Below, in pieces: positions 45,073-52,942 of a DNA stretch of 64,000 nt (its first letter is position 1; each line of letters starts with the position of its first letter). Source of the DNA: Neptuniibacter sp. 1_MG-2023. GTDB lineage: Bacteria; Pseudomonadota; Gammaproteobacteria; Pseudomonadales; Balneatricaceae. The notes under the pieces were generated by a model that was not told the origin of the DNA, did no database searches, and saw only the letters and a list, made by a program, of their open reading frames with translations. The DNA is taken from assembly GCF_030547185.1 (NCBI RefSeq), contig NZ_JAUOQR010000001.1:62001-126000 (forward strand), in the 5' to 3' direction. Made by a program: the position numbers and the translations under genes.

Positions 45073-46854
45073 ATGAGCACTTATACTCCCCCGTTGAAAG
45101 ATGCCAGCTTTGTACTGGATCAACTCATCGGACTCAACCAGCTTTGTGAAAAGCTGCAATTAGAAGATATTAATACTGAACTAGCCACCGTCATTATCGA
45201 AGAAGCCGGCAAACTGGCTTCAGATATACTCGCCCCTCTAAACAGCGTTGGTGATGAAAAAGGGTCATCGGTTTCTGCCGGTAAAGTACAAGAAACTGCT
45301 GGTTTTGCCGACGCTTACCAACAGTTTGTAGAAAATGGTTGGGCCACACTAACCGGTCCTGAAGAGTTTGGAGGACAGAACCTACCTAATGTTATAGGTA
45401 CGGCCGTTAATGAGCTTTGGCATTCATCAAATATGTCTTTCGCACTCTGCCCAATGCTAAGCCAAGGTGCTGTCGAAGCCCTGATCGCCCATGGTAGTGA
45501 AACACTCAAAGCGCACTACCTCCCACCACTTATCAGTGGTGAATGGACAGGTACAATGAACTTAACCGAACCAAATGCAGGCTCAGATCTTGCAGCGGTT
45601 GCAGCTAAAGCTAAACCTGAAGGTGATCACTACAAAATTAGCGGCCAAAAAATATTTATCACATGGGGGGATCACCAAATGACCTCCAACATCGTTCACC
45701 TTGTACTAGCCCGGCTGCCTAATGCTCCCGCCGGAGTAAAAGGGATCTCCCTCTTTATCGTCCCAAAATATTGTTTAGATGAGCAGGGCCAACCCGCTGA
45801 ATTGAACGATGTTAGCTGCATCTCTTTAGAACATAAAATGGGGATTCATGGCAGCCCAACTTGCGTAATGAGCTTTGGCGATAACGACGGAGCGATTGGC
45901 TACCTCGTCGGCGAAGAGAACAAAGGCTTAAGCTATATGTTCACCATGATGAACCATGCCAGACAAGCTGTTGGCTTACAGGGTTTATCTATCTCAGAAC
46001 GAGCCTATCAGCAAGCGCTGCAATACAGCCAAGAACGTTTTCAAGGTAGTCGTCGTGATGGCCAAAAAATTGCCATCATCGATCACCCCGATGTGCGCCG
46101 CATGCTAATGGCTATGAAAGCAGGTAATGAAGCCATGCGCGCACTCGCTTACAGTGCCGCCGCAGATATTGATCACGCCCATAGTGGCGATGAAGCAGCC
46201 AAAGCCAGAGTAGAGCTATACACACCTATTGTTAAAGGTTGGATGACCGAATTAGCGCAAGAACTAACCTCACTTAACATCCAAGTACACGGTGGCATGG
46301 GTTTTATTGAAGAAACCGGCGCAGCACAGCACTATCGTGATGCCCGTATTCTTCCGATCTATGAAGGCACTACAGGTATCCAAGCACTCGATTTAATCGG
46401 GCGTAAAACTTTATTTGATAAAGGCATGGCCCTTAAAGCACTACATGCAGATATTAATGAAACACTCAATCAACTCACAGCCTCCGATAACAAACAACTG
46501 CAGGCCCTTCAACACCCACTAAAAGTAGCCTTAGAAAGTGCTGTATCAGCCGGTGATTGGATTCTAGAAAATACGGCCGATGATCCACAAACCATGGGTA
46601 ATGTTAGTTTTGATAACCTGATGATGATGGGTTATTTAACCGGTGGCTGGTTATTGGCTCGCAGCGCCCTTTTAGCGAACAAACTAATCACACAAGAAAA
46701 CCCTTACGGGGACCCCTTCTTACAAGGAAAAATTGCAACCGCCAGTTTTTATGCAGAACACTATCTACCGCGTGTTAAGCAACATGCCGATACGGTACTC
46801 ACCGGCCTATCCAATACGTTTGCATTAGATATAGAGCAGATGCAGGGAGTGTAG
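45073..46854 (+). CDS. acyl-CoA dehydrogenase (long form with C-terminal extension)
   Basis: The 593-residue FAD enzyme belongs to the long acyl-CoA dehydrogenase group that includes DmdC-like and AcdH-like proteins. It shows MNLTEPNAGSDLAAV, GQKIFITWGDHQMT, MGIHGSPTCVMSF and the C-terminal part QVHGGMGFIEETGAAQHYRD with YEGTTGIQALDLIGRK, then a helical extension of about 130 residues. The probable catalytic base is the Glu in YEGTTGIQ, as in related enzymes. It oxidises an acyl-CoA to the enoyl-CoA and reduces ETF. The position between etfBA and ETF-QO supports that electron route. Chain specificity is unknown. Confidence 0.93.
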   Translation: MSTYTPPLKDASFVLDQLIGLNQLCEKLQLEDINTELATVIIEEAGKLASDILAPLNSVGDEKGSSVSAGKVQETAGFADAYQQFVENGWATLTGPEEFGGQNLPNVIGTAVNELWHSSNMSFALCPMLSQGAVEALIAHGSETLKAHYLPPLISGEWTGTMNLTEPNAGSDLAAVAAKAKPEGDHYKISGQKIFITWGDHQMTSNIVHLVLARLPNAPAGVKGISLFIVPKYCLDEQGQPAELNDVSCISLEHKMGIHGSPTCVMSFGDNDGAIGYLVGEENKGLSYMFTMMNHARQAVGLQGLSISERAYQQALQYSQERFQGSRRDGQKIAIIDHPDVRRMLMAMKAGNEAMRALAYSAAADIDHAHSGDEAAKARVELYTPIVKGWMTELAQELTSLNIQVHGGMGFIEETGAAQHYRDARILPIYEGTTGIQALDLIGRKTLFDKGMALKALHADINETLNQLTASDNKQLQALQHPLKVALESAVSAGDWILENTADDPQTMGNVSFDNLMMMGYLTGGWLLARSALLANKLITQENPYGDPFLQGKIATASFYAEHYLPRVKQHADTVLTGLSNTFALDIEQMQGV

Positions 46855-46856
46855 TT

Positions 46857-48485
46857 ATGGAACATGAAGTGATGGAGTTCGACGTCCTCATTATTGGTGC
46901 GGGTCCTGCTGGCTTGGCCAGTGCCTGTCGACTGAAGCAACTAAACCCAGAGCTAAATGTGTGCGTCGTAGAAAAAGGTTCAGAAGTTGGCGCTCATATA
47001 CTTTCAGGCGCTGTTATTGACCCTAAAGCCTTGAACGAACTATTCCCTGATTGGAAAGAGATGGGCGCACCCTTAACAACAGCCACAGAACAGGATGAAA
47101 TCGTCCTGCTAAAAGACAGCACCTCTTCGATAAAAATTCCACATTGGATGGCACCGAAGAGCATGCATAATCAAGGTAATTATATTGCCAGCCTCGGTAA
47201 TTTCAGCCGCTGGTTAGCAGAGCAGGCAGAATCCTTAGGGGTAGAGATATTTCCTAGCTTTGCCGCCTCTGAAGTTGTATACGATGATAATGGGCGCGTA
47301 AAAGGCATCCTAACCGGTGACATGGGTGTAGGCAGAGATAATATGCCTAAAGATAACTATATGCCGGGCATGGAGCTTCACGCCCCTTTCACTATCTTTG
47401 CCGAAGGCTGCCGAGGGCATTTAGGTAAAGCGTTAATCCATAACTTCAACCTTGATAAAGATAAAGATCCGCAACATTACGGTATAGGCCTAAAAGAACT
47501 CTGGGACATTGATCCTGCTAAACATCAACAGGGACTCGTTATCCACGGCTCAGGCTGGCCTTTACATGGTGATACTAGTGGTGGCTTTTTTCTCTACCAC
47601 CTAGAAAACAATCAAATAGCCGTTGGCTTAATTATCGATCTTAATTACAGCAACCCTTGGCTGAGTCCATTTGATGAGTTCCAACAACTTAAACATCACC
47701 CAATGATTTCCCAATACTTGGAAGGCGGTAAACGCGTATCTTACGGTGCAAGAGCGATCACTAAAGGGGGCTACAACTCGCTTCCTAAAATGCAATTCCC
47801 TGGTGGGATTCTGATTGGCTGTGATGCAGGAACGCTAAACTTCTCCCGTATAAAAGGAGTTCACACGGCCATGAAGTCAGGCATGATAGCGGCGGAAGCG
47901 ATTAATAACGCCTTAAAAAGTAGCGATAAAGAAGCTGAAACATTCGATACTCTTTATAAGGAAAGCTGGCTGTATAGCGAGCTATTTAACGCGCGAAACT
48001 TTGGCCCCGCTCTGCATAAATTTGGCCCTTGGATTGGTGGCGCTTTTAACACCTTAGATCAGAATATTTTCAACGGAAAGATACCGCTGACACTTCATGA
48101 CCGTCAAGAAGACCACGCTAAATTACTGCGTATAAGTGAAAGTAAAAAGCTCACTTATCCTAAACCGGACGGAAAACTATCCTTCGATAAACTCTCCTCT
48201 GTATTTTTATCCAATACAAACCATGAGGAAGATCAACCTTGTCATCTACAACTAAGCAAAGAGGATATTCCTCTTACCGTAAATATCCCTTTATATGATG
48301 AACCTGCACAACGTTACTGCCCAGCAGGAGTCTATGAAGTCATCGAAGATGAGGCTGGTAAAAAACTGCAAATTAGTGCACAGAACTGCCTACACTGTAA
48401 AACCTGTGACATTAAAGACCCTTGTCAAAATATTCAGTGGGTTCCACCAGAAGGCGGAGGAGGTCCCAACTATCCAAATATGTAA
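46857..48485 (+). CDS. electron transfer flavoprotein-ubiquinone oxidoreductase
   Basis: The 542-residue ETF-QO has the FAD-binding GxGxxG motif VLIIGAGPAGLASA at the N-terminus and the quinone/membrane-associated central part (GGFFLYHLENNQIAVGLIID). The C-terminal 4Fe-4S ferredoxin-like domain has cysteines in RYCPAGVYEV and NCLHCKTCDIKDPCQNI. It is bound to the inner membrane and passes electrons from ETF to ubiquinone. The gene starts two bases after the dehydrogenase stop, so expression is coupled. It ends in a clear terminator. The length matches other bacterial ETF-QO proteins. Confidence 0.95.
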   Translation: MEHEVMEFDVLIIGAGPAGLASACRLKQLNPELNVCVVEKGSEVGAHILSGAVIDPKALNELFPDWKEMGAPLTTATEQDEIVLLKDSTSSIKIPHWMAPKSMHNQGNYIASLGNFSRWLAEQAESLGVEIFPSFAASEVVYDDNGRVKGILTGDMGVGRDNMPKDNYMPGMELHAPFTIFAEGCRGHLGKALIHNFNLDKDKDPQHYGIGLKELWDIDPAKHQQGLVIHGSGWPLHGDTSGGFFLYHLENNQIAVGLIIDLNYSNPWLSPFDEFQQLKHHPMISQYLEGGKRVSYGARAITKGGYNSLPKMQFPGGILIGCDAGTLNFSRIKGVHTAMKSGMIAAEAINNALKSSDKEAETFDTLYKESWLYSELFNARNFGPALHKFGPWIGGAFNTLDQNIFNGKIPLTLHDRQEDHAKLLRISESKKLTYPKPDGKLSFDKLSSVFLSNTNHEEDQPCHLQLSKEDIPLTVNIPLYDEPAQRYCPAGVYEVIEDEAGKKLQISAQNCLHCKTCDIKDPCQNIQWVPPEGGGGPNYPNM

Positions 48486-48551
48486 CCGTTAAAGCCGCCC
48501 GTAAACGAATCATCGGAAACCATTTATGGTTTCAAGGCTCGGTGCCTTCTT

Positions 48552-48574
48552 GCCCTCTTCTGGAGGGCCTTTTT
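48552..48574 (+). terminator. terminator after ETF-QO gene
   Basis: GCCCTC (48552-48557) and GAGGGC (48563-48568) pair around loop TTCTG, followed by CTTTTT. It marks the end of the importer-oxidation cluster. Confidence 0.88.
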
Positions 48575-48684
48575 ATGGGCCATACTTGCCGACGACTTAT
48601 CAGAAATATCCCCGCACTCTATGGTTCTCTGCTCAGCAACCCCGTATCATCGTTTATCTTTATCCTTGCAAACCTGTGACCTAA

Positions 48685-48924
48685 ATGACAACTCAACCCA
48701 ACAACCCCTTACACGGGGTAAAACTTGCCGATATAGTAACTCAACTCGAAACCCACTACGGTTGGGACGGTTTGGCCGAAAAGATCGACATCAACTGTTT
48801 TAAAAGCGATCCGTCGATTAAGTCATCACTGAAGTTTTTACGAAAGACACCTTGGGCAAGAGAGAAGGTAGAGCAGCTTTATCTATACACTTTCTCAAAG
48901 CAGAATCCTTGGAATAGCAAATAA
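48685..48924 (+). CDS. VF530-family (DUF2132) small DNA-binding-like protein
   Basis: A 79-residue protein with the complete VF530/DUF2132 signature: [40 protein letters not shown] and [14 protein letters not shown] structure of the Vibrio fischeri member exists and the fold suggests DNA binding, but no function is proven. The protein is cytosolic and complete. It is followed 18 bases later by a DUF2164 gene on the same strand, so the two form a small unit. Confidence 0.9.
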   Translation: MTTQPNNPLHGVKLADIVTQLETHYGWDGLAEKIDINCFKSDPSIKSSLKFLRKTPWAREKVEQLYLYTFSKQNPWNSK

Positions 48925-48942
48925 AACAGCTGGAAATAAATT

Positions 48943-49191
48943 ATGTCAGAGATTAAGTTTTCGACCGATGAAAAAGCGCTCTTAGTGGCAAAACTAAAAT
49001 CCTATTTCGAAAAGGAGATGGAACAAGATATAGGACAGTTTGAGTGTGAGTTTCTCCTCGACTTCATCTCTAAGGAGTTTGGTGCCCATTATTACAATAA
49101 AGGCCTAAGCGATGCTCAGTTGATTGTCAGTCAAAAACTAGAGGATATCTCTGATGCATTCTATGAAATGGAAAAAATAACCCCTTCCTAA
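48943..49191 (+). CDS. DUF2164 family protein
   Basis: An 82-residue acidic helical protein of the DUF2164 family, with LLVAKLKSYFEKEMEQDIGQ followed by FECEFLLDFISKEFGAHYYN and KGLSDAQLIV. The role is unknown. It is cytosolic with no membrane segment or metal motif. It starts 18 bases after the VF530-like gene and is probably co-transcribed with it. The pair of small conserved unknowns recurs in marine gammaproteobacteria as far as I recall, but I cannot check this. Confidence 0.85.
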   Translation: MSEIKFSTDEKALLVAKLKSYFEKEMEQDIGQFECEFLLDFISKEFGAHYYNKGLSDAQLIVSQKLEDISDAFYEMEKITPS

Positions 49192-49566
49192 ATTAAAAAT
49201 ATTCTCCTTTCTCAGCTATAAAACATCCGTTTTAAATTAACCGCAACCCTACTCTGCTCATATCCTAAAAGCATAAAGTTATTATTTTTTAAAAATCTAG
49301 ACTTCTCCATGAGAAGCAGATAATCACACTTGCTGTCACGCACAACAACGCTAGTCCTCATCATAGCTGCACAGCATTATTGAACAATTATTATCTACCG
49401 CAGCCGCAACATGAATCTAATTTTTTTAATGATTATTCTTGGTGAAATTTTATCCTACTAAATGATTAGAGTTATTAATATTTGTCTCCTACAATCAGTT
49501 TTACCGGTTAACGAATTGACTCGGCAACGCCAAATAGTTTGATAAAAATAAGGCTGAGGGATAGAG
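49192..49566. other. AT-rich intergenic stretch with possible promoter
   Basis: These 375 bases hold no supported gene. A possible promoter lies at the right end: TTGACT (49516-49521), then a spacer of about 18 bases and TGATAA before the next gene, with a GAGGGATAGAG ribosome-binding region. Short T and A runs occur but no clear terminator hairpin. Confidence 0.4.
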
Positions 49567-49842
49567 ATGATAACGTACGAAGAATGCTTAGAACTAAGTG
49601 ATCTAACTGCTGATGAAGTAGATGCTATTGCAGAACATGAACATGTCGACTCAATGATAGCTATAGCGTTAGGGCACTACCTAATCACCCATCAAGGTGA
49701 ACAGAAAATAAAATCTATCATTATCGATGATATTGAAAAGGCAGAGCGTGCGAAGCATTACCAGCATGCAGATATGTTAAGAAAAGTGCTTAACCATTTT
49801 ATTGCCACTCACCCAGAACATAACGCTAAAAAAGCAGCGTAG
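49567..49842 (+). CDS. small acidic protein of unknown function
   Basis: A 91-residue protein (MITYEECLELSDLTADEVDA at the start, then IAEHEHVDSMIAIALGHYL). It is helical, acidic and His-rich, with no signal peptide, membrane helix or cysteine. Similar short proteins occur in marine gammaproteobacteria, but I do not know a function. GAGGG with suitable spacing supports the ATG. It ends at a strong hairpin and stands alone. Confidence 0.7.
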   Translation: MITYEECLELSDLTADEVDAIAEHEHVDSMIAIALGHYLITHQGEQKIKSIIIDDIEKAERAKHYQHADMLRKVLNHFIATHPEHNAKKAA

Positions 49843-49874
49843 AAAATTTTATAACATAGCAAGCAAGTCCTTTC

Positions 49875-49926
49875 GATACCGGCGAGGGGTGATATCCATT
49901 TCAGTTCACCCCGCCGGATCGTTTTT
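49875..49926 (+). terminator. terminator after the 91-residue gene
   Basis: CCGGC and GGGGTGA (49879-49892, two-base bulge) pair with TCACCCC and GCCGG (49906-49917), followed by ATCG and TTTTT. The outer GAT/ATC extends the stem. Confidence 0.8.
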
Positions 49927-50057
49927 ACCTATACAGTTAAAACTAAGTCTTGCGCTGACTCACGCCTCTGGACACTCATTTATTGATAACCATCAACATG
50001 ACATGCTATCGAGGCTGATAGGATCACAAGCCTACTTAGCCAAATATCCATACTCCA

Positions 50058-50711
50058 ATGAGCCCAAGCAAAAGTCGTCCAAATACAGCCAAACGCCAAA
50101 CATCGTCTAACCAGTGCGATACTTGCACTTATCAAATAGACAATAGCCTCTATATCAACTTAACAGATCGCTGCACATTAGCATGCCAGTTCTGCCCAAA
50201 ACACAACGGCTCAACTGCAGTTAAAGGCTACGAACTTTACTTAACCAAACAACCCGAAGCCGCCACAATTATCGCGCAAATTGGCACTCCATCAAAATAT
50301 GATGAGATAGTATTTTGCGGTTACGGTGAACCGACGCTTCGCTTAAAAGCCCTACTTGAAATCGCCCATTGGGTAAAAGAAAACGGCGGCAAAACACGGA
50401 TCAACACCGACGGTTTAGGCAGCCTATTTCACAAACGTGACATTGTGCCCGAATTAGCAGAGTGCATAGATGCCCTATCTATCTCTCTTAATGCCCAAAA
50501 CGAACAGATCTATCAACAGCACTGCCACCCCGCCCTACCCAACTCGTTTCAAGCCGTGCAAGCCTTCATCAAACGCGCCGCCGAACTGATCCCTGATGTG
50601 CAAGTCTCCGCCATCCACGGGCTTGAAGGCGTAGATGTGATTAAGTGCAAAGCCATAACCGAACGCCTCGGGGCTCAGTTTAAACAGCGCGAGTTGGATG
50701 TGGTTGGCTGA
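50058..50711 (+). CDS. radical SAM protein, TatD-linked type
   Basis: The 217-residue protein has the radical SAM cluster motif NLTDRCTLACQFCPKHNG (CxxxCxxC) and the SAM-binding region FCGYGEPTLRLKALLE, then LSISLNAQNEQIYQQHCHP. Size and sequence fit the TatD-associated radical SAM family. Its reaction is unknown. In many genomes this protein is next to or fused with a TatD-type nuclease; no tatD lies in this window. An N-terminal Cys pair (NQCDTCTYQI) precedes the core. ATG at 50058 is the first candidate; later starts inside the N-terminus are possible. Confidence 0.82.
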   Translation: MSPSKSRPNTAKRQTSSNQCDTCTYQIDNSLYINLTDRCTLACQFCPKHNGSTAVKGYELYLTKQPEAATIIAQIGTPSKYDEIVFCGYGEPTLRLKALLEIAHWVKENGGKTRINTDGLGSLFHKRDIVPELAECIDALSISLNAQNEQIYQQHCHPALPNSFQAVQAFIKRAAELIPDVQVSAIHGLEGVDVIKCKAITERLGAQFKQRELDVVG

Positions 50712-50915
50712 CCGACCAAGACTTAAAATCAAAAAGAACAAACAACGTAAACCCGCTGATGGCCTATTGAGTTACAGGGGGAAAACACAGGTTTTTACCT
50801 TTATGATCAATGACAGACAAACAGAGTATTTAAAACGGCCCTCGTTTGTGTAAGGATAGCCTGACAGTTTTGTATTTTTCTCCAAGGAAGAGAAAACCCC
50901 AGCTAAGGAAAGCTT

Positions 50916-50987
50916 ATGATATTCAAACACCTACGCCACCTTAAACAACTCGCTTTATGTAGATATATGACAACTTGTCGTGTTTAA
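50916..50987 (+). CDS. possible 23-codon small ORF
   Basis: ATG at 50916 is preceded by AAGGA at six bases and opens a 23-codon frame (MIFKHLRHLKQLALCRYMTT then CRV). The ribosome-binding site is good, but the ORF runs into the inverted repeat at 50963-51008. It may be a truncated N-terminus of a gene cut off by an insertion, or a leader peptide. No family is recognised. Confidence 0.25.
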   Translation: MIFKHLRHLKQLALCRYMTTCRV

Positions 50988-51008
50988 ACGCGACAATCTG
51001 TCATATAT
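50963..51008. promoter_or_regulatory. 46-bp double-dyad operator/promoter upstream of the AT-rich gene
   Basis: The segment is a near-perfect inverted repeat centred at 50985/50986. Twenty of 23 pairs match (a two-base mismatch and one G-T). Each arm is itself a dyad: TGACAACTTGTCG (50968-50980) and CGACAATCTGTCA (50991-51003), centred 23 bases apart. TATATT (51004-51009) could be a -10 element. This is the layout expected for a tetrameric or cooperative dimeric repressor controlling the gene at 51062. A cruciform or RNA hairpin is the alternative. Confidence 0.6.
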
Positions 51009-51061
51009 TTAGCTGTTATGTTGATGGTGCGAAATCACTAGTGTGTAATTGAGGTAATGCT

Positions 51062-52300
51062 TTGGCAAAGAACAAAGAAAATCCATCTGAAAGATTATTC
51101 GCTGAATTATGTGCGAAACAATATCTAAAGGGCTTTGTATTTCATAGTCCAAAATATAATGACCCAACAGAAAAAGAAGCTGGCGATATTATTCTTTGGC
51201 TCAGAACCTTTTTAATAGCATTTGAAGTTGTTTGGAGAGACCCTTCCAGTAAAGGTGGCACAAAACAATTCATCAAAAGAATTGGTGAAAAAAGAAAGCA
51301 ATTAGAATCAGACTTCAAAGTGTATTCAGAGAATGCTGATAAATTAGAATTAATAAATGAAGCTGGTAAAAGAATAAATTACGAGAAAGGTTACTTTCAT
51401 CCAGATAATTTTGTTGGTGTGATTATTGTTGATTGTGATTCTAAACTAGAAAATATTCATTACGATTCATATAAAAAAATAAACTATTCTAATTTCCCAA
51501 TAGCAGTAATGACGAGAAATGATTTTGTTGATCTATTGATAGAGATTGATACGGTCTCTGATCTATTATACTACTTGAAAGATAGGCATAAGTTTATAAA
51601 CTCAGTTTTTCAAGAGTGCCCCAATATTTTCATTAATCTCAATCTTCGCACTGAAAGGGCTTTAATTGCCCTGTATAAGAAACAGTCTAATTCATTTGTG
51701 GGTTATAGCTGTAGCCAACTTTCGAAAAACAATATTTGGGATGACTATAAACGAGAGTTCAGAGATAAAATTAGAGCTAGAAATGAAGAAAACAAAAGAA
51801 CTAAAATTTTGGATCAGTTAGTGGCTTATTTATCAGATAATACTGATAAAAGTGAAATAATGCCTTTGATCGCGTGGGAGATTGGTATTCAAACAAGACG
51901 CGAGCGGGTTGCTCTAGCTGATAAAGTCATAGAGGCATTTCAAGGCTTAAAAGATGGAGCTAAACCGAGGATATTTGCATATCTAAGCCAAACTACAAGG
52001 TGCTGGTCTATATTCTATTTTCAGTATGGAGAGGAGGCAGGGAAATTGGAAGATAACTTAATTGAAATGGCTCAGTTAAAATTATTTAAAGAAATGAAAG
52101 AGCTCTCTTTTGAATATTCTGTCTTTGGCTATGGTTTTAAAAAGTCCATAATTCATACGGGCAACAGTTTTGATGAAATAGTAGTGTGCATTGAAGATGC
52201 TTGTAACTACCCTGTTATAACGGATAGTAAATACAAAAAGTCGCTAAATTATTTCGGAGATCCAAAACGTAAGGTAATAAAAGAGTTTCCGGGTAATTAG
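51062..52300 (+). CDS. unknown AT-rich cassette gene, possible PD-(D/E)XK-like nuclease
   Basis: A 412-residue protein that I do not recognise. The start is TTG with GAGG seven bases upstream. The N-terminal region NPSERLFAELCAKQYLKGF, then EKEAGDIILW (Gly41-Asp42) and FEVVWRD (Glu55), looks like the E-GD-ExK core of PD-(D/E)XK nucleases, but the final lysine is missing, so activity is doubtful. No signal peptide or membrane helix. GC content is far below its neighbours: I counted 15 and 12 G/C in two 60-base lines inside it, against 28 in one line of the radical SAM gene. An attC site follows the stop and a double-dyad operator precedes the start, so it is probably a captured integron cassette. 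A defence role is a guess. Confidence 0.6.
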   Translation: MAKNKENPSERLFAELCAKQYLKGFVFHSPKYNDPTEKEAGDIILWLRTFLIAFEVVWRDPSSKGGTKQFIKRIGEKRKQLESDFKVYSENADKLELINEAGKRINYEKGYFHPDNFVGVIIVDCDSKLENIHYDSYKKINYSNFPIAVMTRNDFVDLLIEIDTVSDLLYYLKDRHKFINSVFQECPNIFINLNLRTERALIALYKKQSNSFVGYSCSQLSKNNIWDDYKREFRDKIRARNEENKRTKILDQLVAYLSDNTDKSEIMPLIAWEIGIQTRRERVALADKVIEAFQGLKDGAKPRIFAYLSQTTRCWSIFYFQYGEEAGKLEDNLIEMAQLKLFKEMKELSFEYSVFGYGFKKSIIHTGNSFDEIVVCIEDACNYPVITDSKYKKSLNYFGDPKRKVIKEFPGN

Positions 52301-52322
52301 AGACTTTAATCGGGGAATATAA

Positions 52323-52398
52323 ACATAACAAGGCCAATGCACATGGATATTTTGTTCCGCTACGCTCCACAAAATCCCAGTGATTGGCGACGTTAGGC
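52323..52398 (+). repeat. integron attC recombination site
   Basis: The site has all attC parts. A left R box ends in TAAC, followed by unpaired spacer AAG. The left L arm GCCAATGCAC pairs with GTGATTGGC, leaving one extrahelical G. A central imperfect hairpin (GGATATTTTGT/ACAAAATCC) follows, with terminal loop TCCGCTACGCTCC. The site ends with spacer GAC and the right core box GTTAGGC (52392-52398), which matches GTTRRRY. Its orientation makes the upstream gene at 51062 the cassette it belongs to. No integrase gene lies in the window. Confidence 0.85.
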
Positions 52399-52475
52399 TC
52401 CTATGCCTTTACGCAGCTTTCATCAATTAAATCTCAATAAATGAATTGTCATTGAGTTGTTAAAAGGATATCGAA

Positions 52476-52868
52476 ATGTTTAGCCATGTTATGATCGGAA
52501 CCGATGATATAGAAGGTTCAGAACGTTTTTATAACGCTGTATTAGCTGTGCTAGGTATCAACGAGCCAGTACATAATGTAAATGACACTGGCCAAAAACG
52601 ACTGTTCTATGTTCATAATGGGTCAGTGTTTTGTGTTACTGAGCCTATAAATGGTGAACCCGCATGCGCAGCTAATGGTTCAACTATTGGCTTTGCTTGT
52701 GACTCACCAGAGCAAGTAAAAGAATTTCATTCTGTTGCCATAGCAAACGGCGCTACTAGCATTGAAGCTCCTCCAGGCTTACGTGATAATTCGACTGGCA
52801 AAAAGCACCTGTGCTATTTCTTGGATCTCGATGGTCATAAAATTTGTGGAATGTACCGCTGCGACTAA
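52476..52868 (+). CDS. VOC-superfamily (glyoxalase/bleomycin-resistance-like) protein
   Basis: A 130-residue protein of the vicinal oxygen chelate fold: MFSHVMIGTDDIEGSERFYN at the N-terminus, then CVTEPINGEPACAANGSTIG and the C-terminal CYFLDLDGHKICGMYR. Metal ligands may be the His in FSHVMIG and late acidic/His residues. Substrate is unknown; VOC proteins act on glyoxals, antibiotics or aromatic compounds and are frequent passengers in integrons. AAAAGGA precedes the ATG. The gene starts 78 bases after the attC core box. I saw no attC behind it, so cassette status is uncertain. Confidence 0.8.
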   Translation: MFSHVMIGTDDIEGSERFYNAVLAVLGINEPVHNVNDTGQKRLFYVHNGSVFCVTEPINGEPACAANGSTIGFACDSPEQVKEFHSVAIANGATSIEAPPGLRDNSTGKKHLCYFLDLDGHKICGMYRCD

Positions 52869-52942
52869 GGAGAACCTATCCGTTTTATCGGGGCAAGATC
52901 AAGCGCGCTTTGTCCACTAAAGCACACTATCGAGAGTCCCGT

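Noticed and set aside
41553-46854. Assignment of the synthetase/dehydrogenase pair as DmdB/DmdC (DMSP demethylation)
   Set aside because: The dehydrogenase is of the same long type, but the synthetase resembles AAE-type ligases more than DmdB, and no dmdA or dmdD is present.
48295-48492. Overlapping plus-strand frames at the end of the ETF-QO gene
   Set aside because: They lie inside a well-conserved Fe-S domain in another frame and continue into the terminator region.
50945-51021. The big palindrome plus GTTATGT read as a second attC site
   Set aside because: The left R box and L-arm pairing are not convincing, the flanks are asymmetric (16 versus 6 bases) and GTTATGT departs from GTTRRRY by one base.
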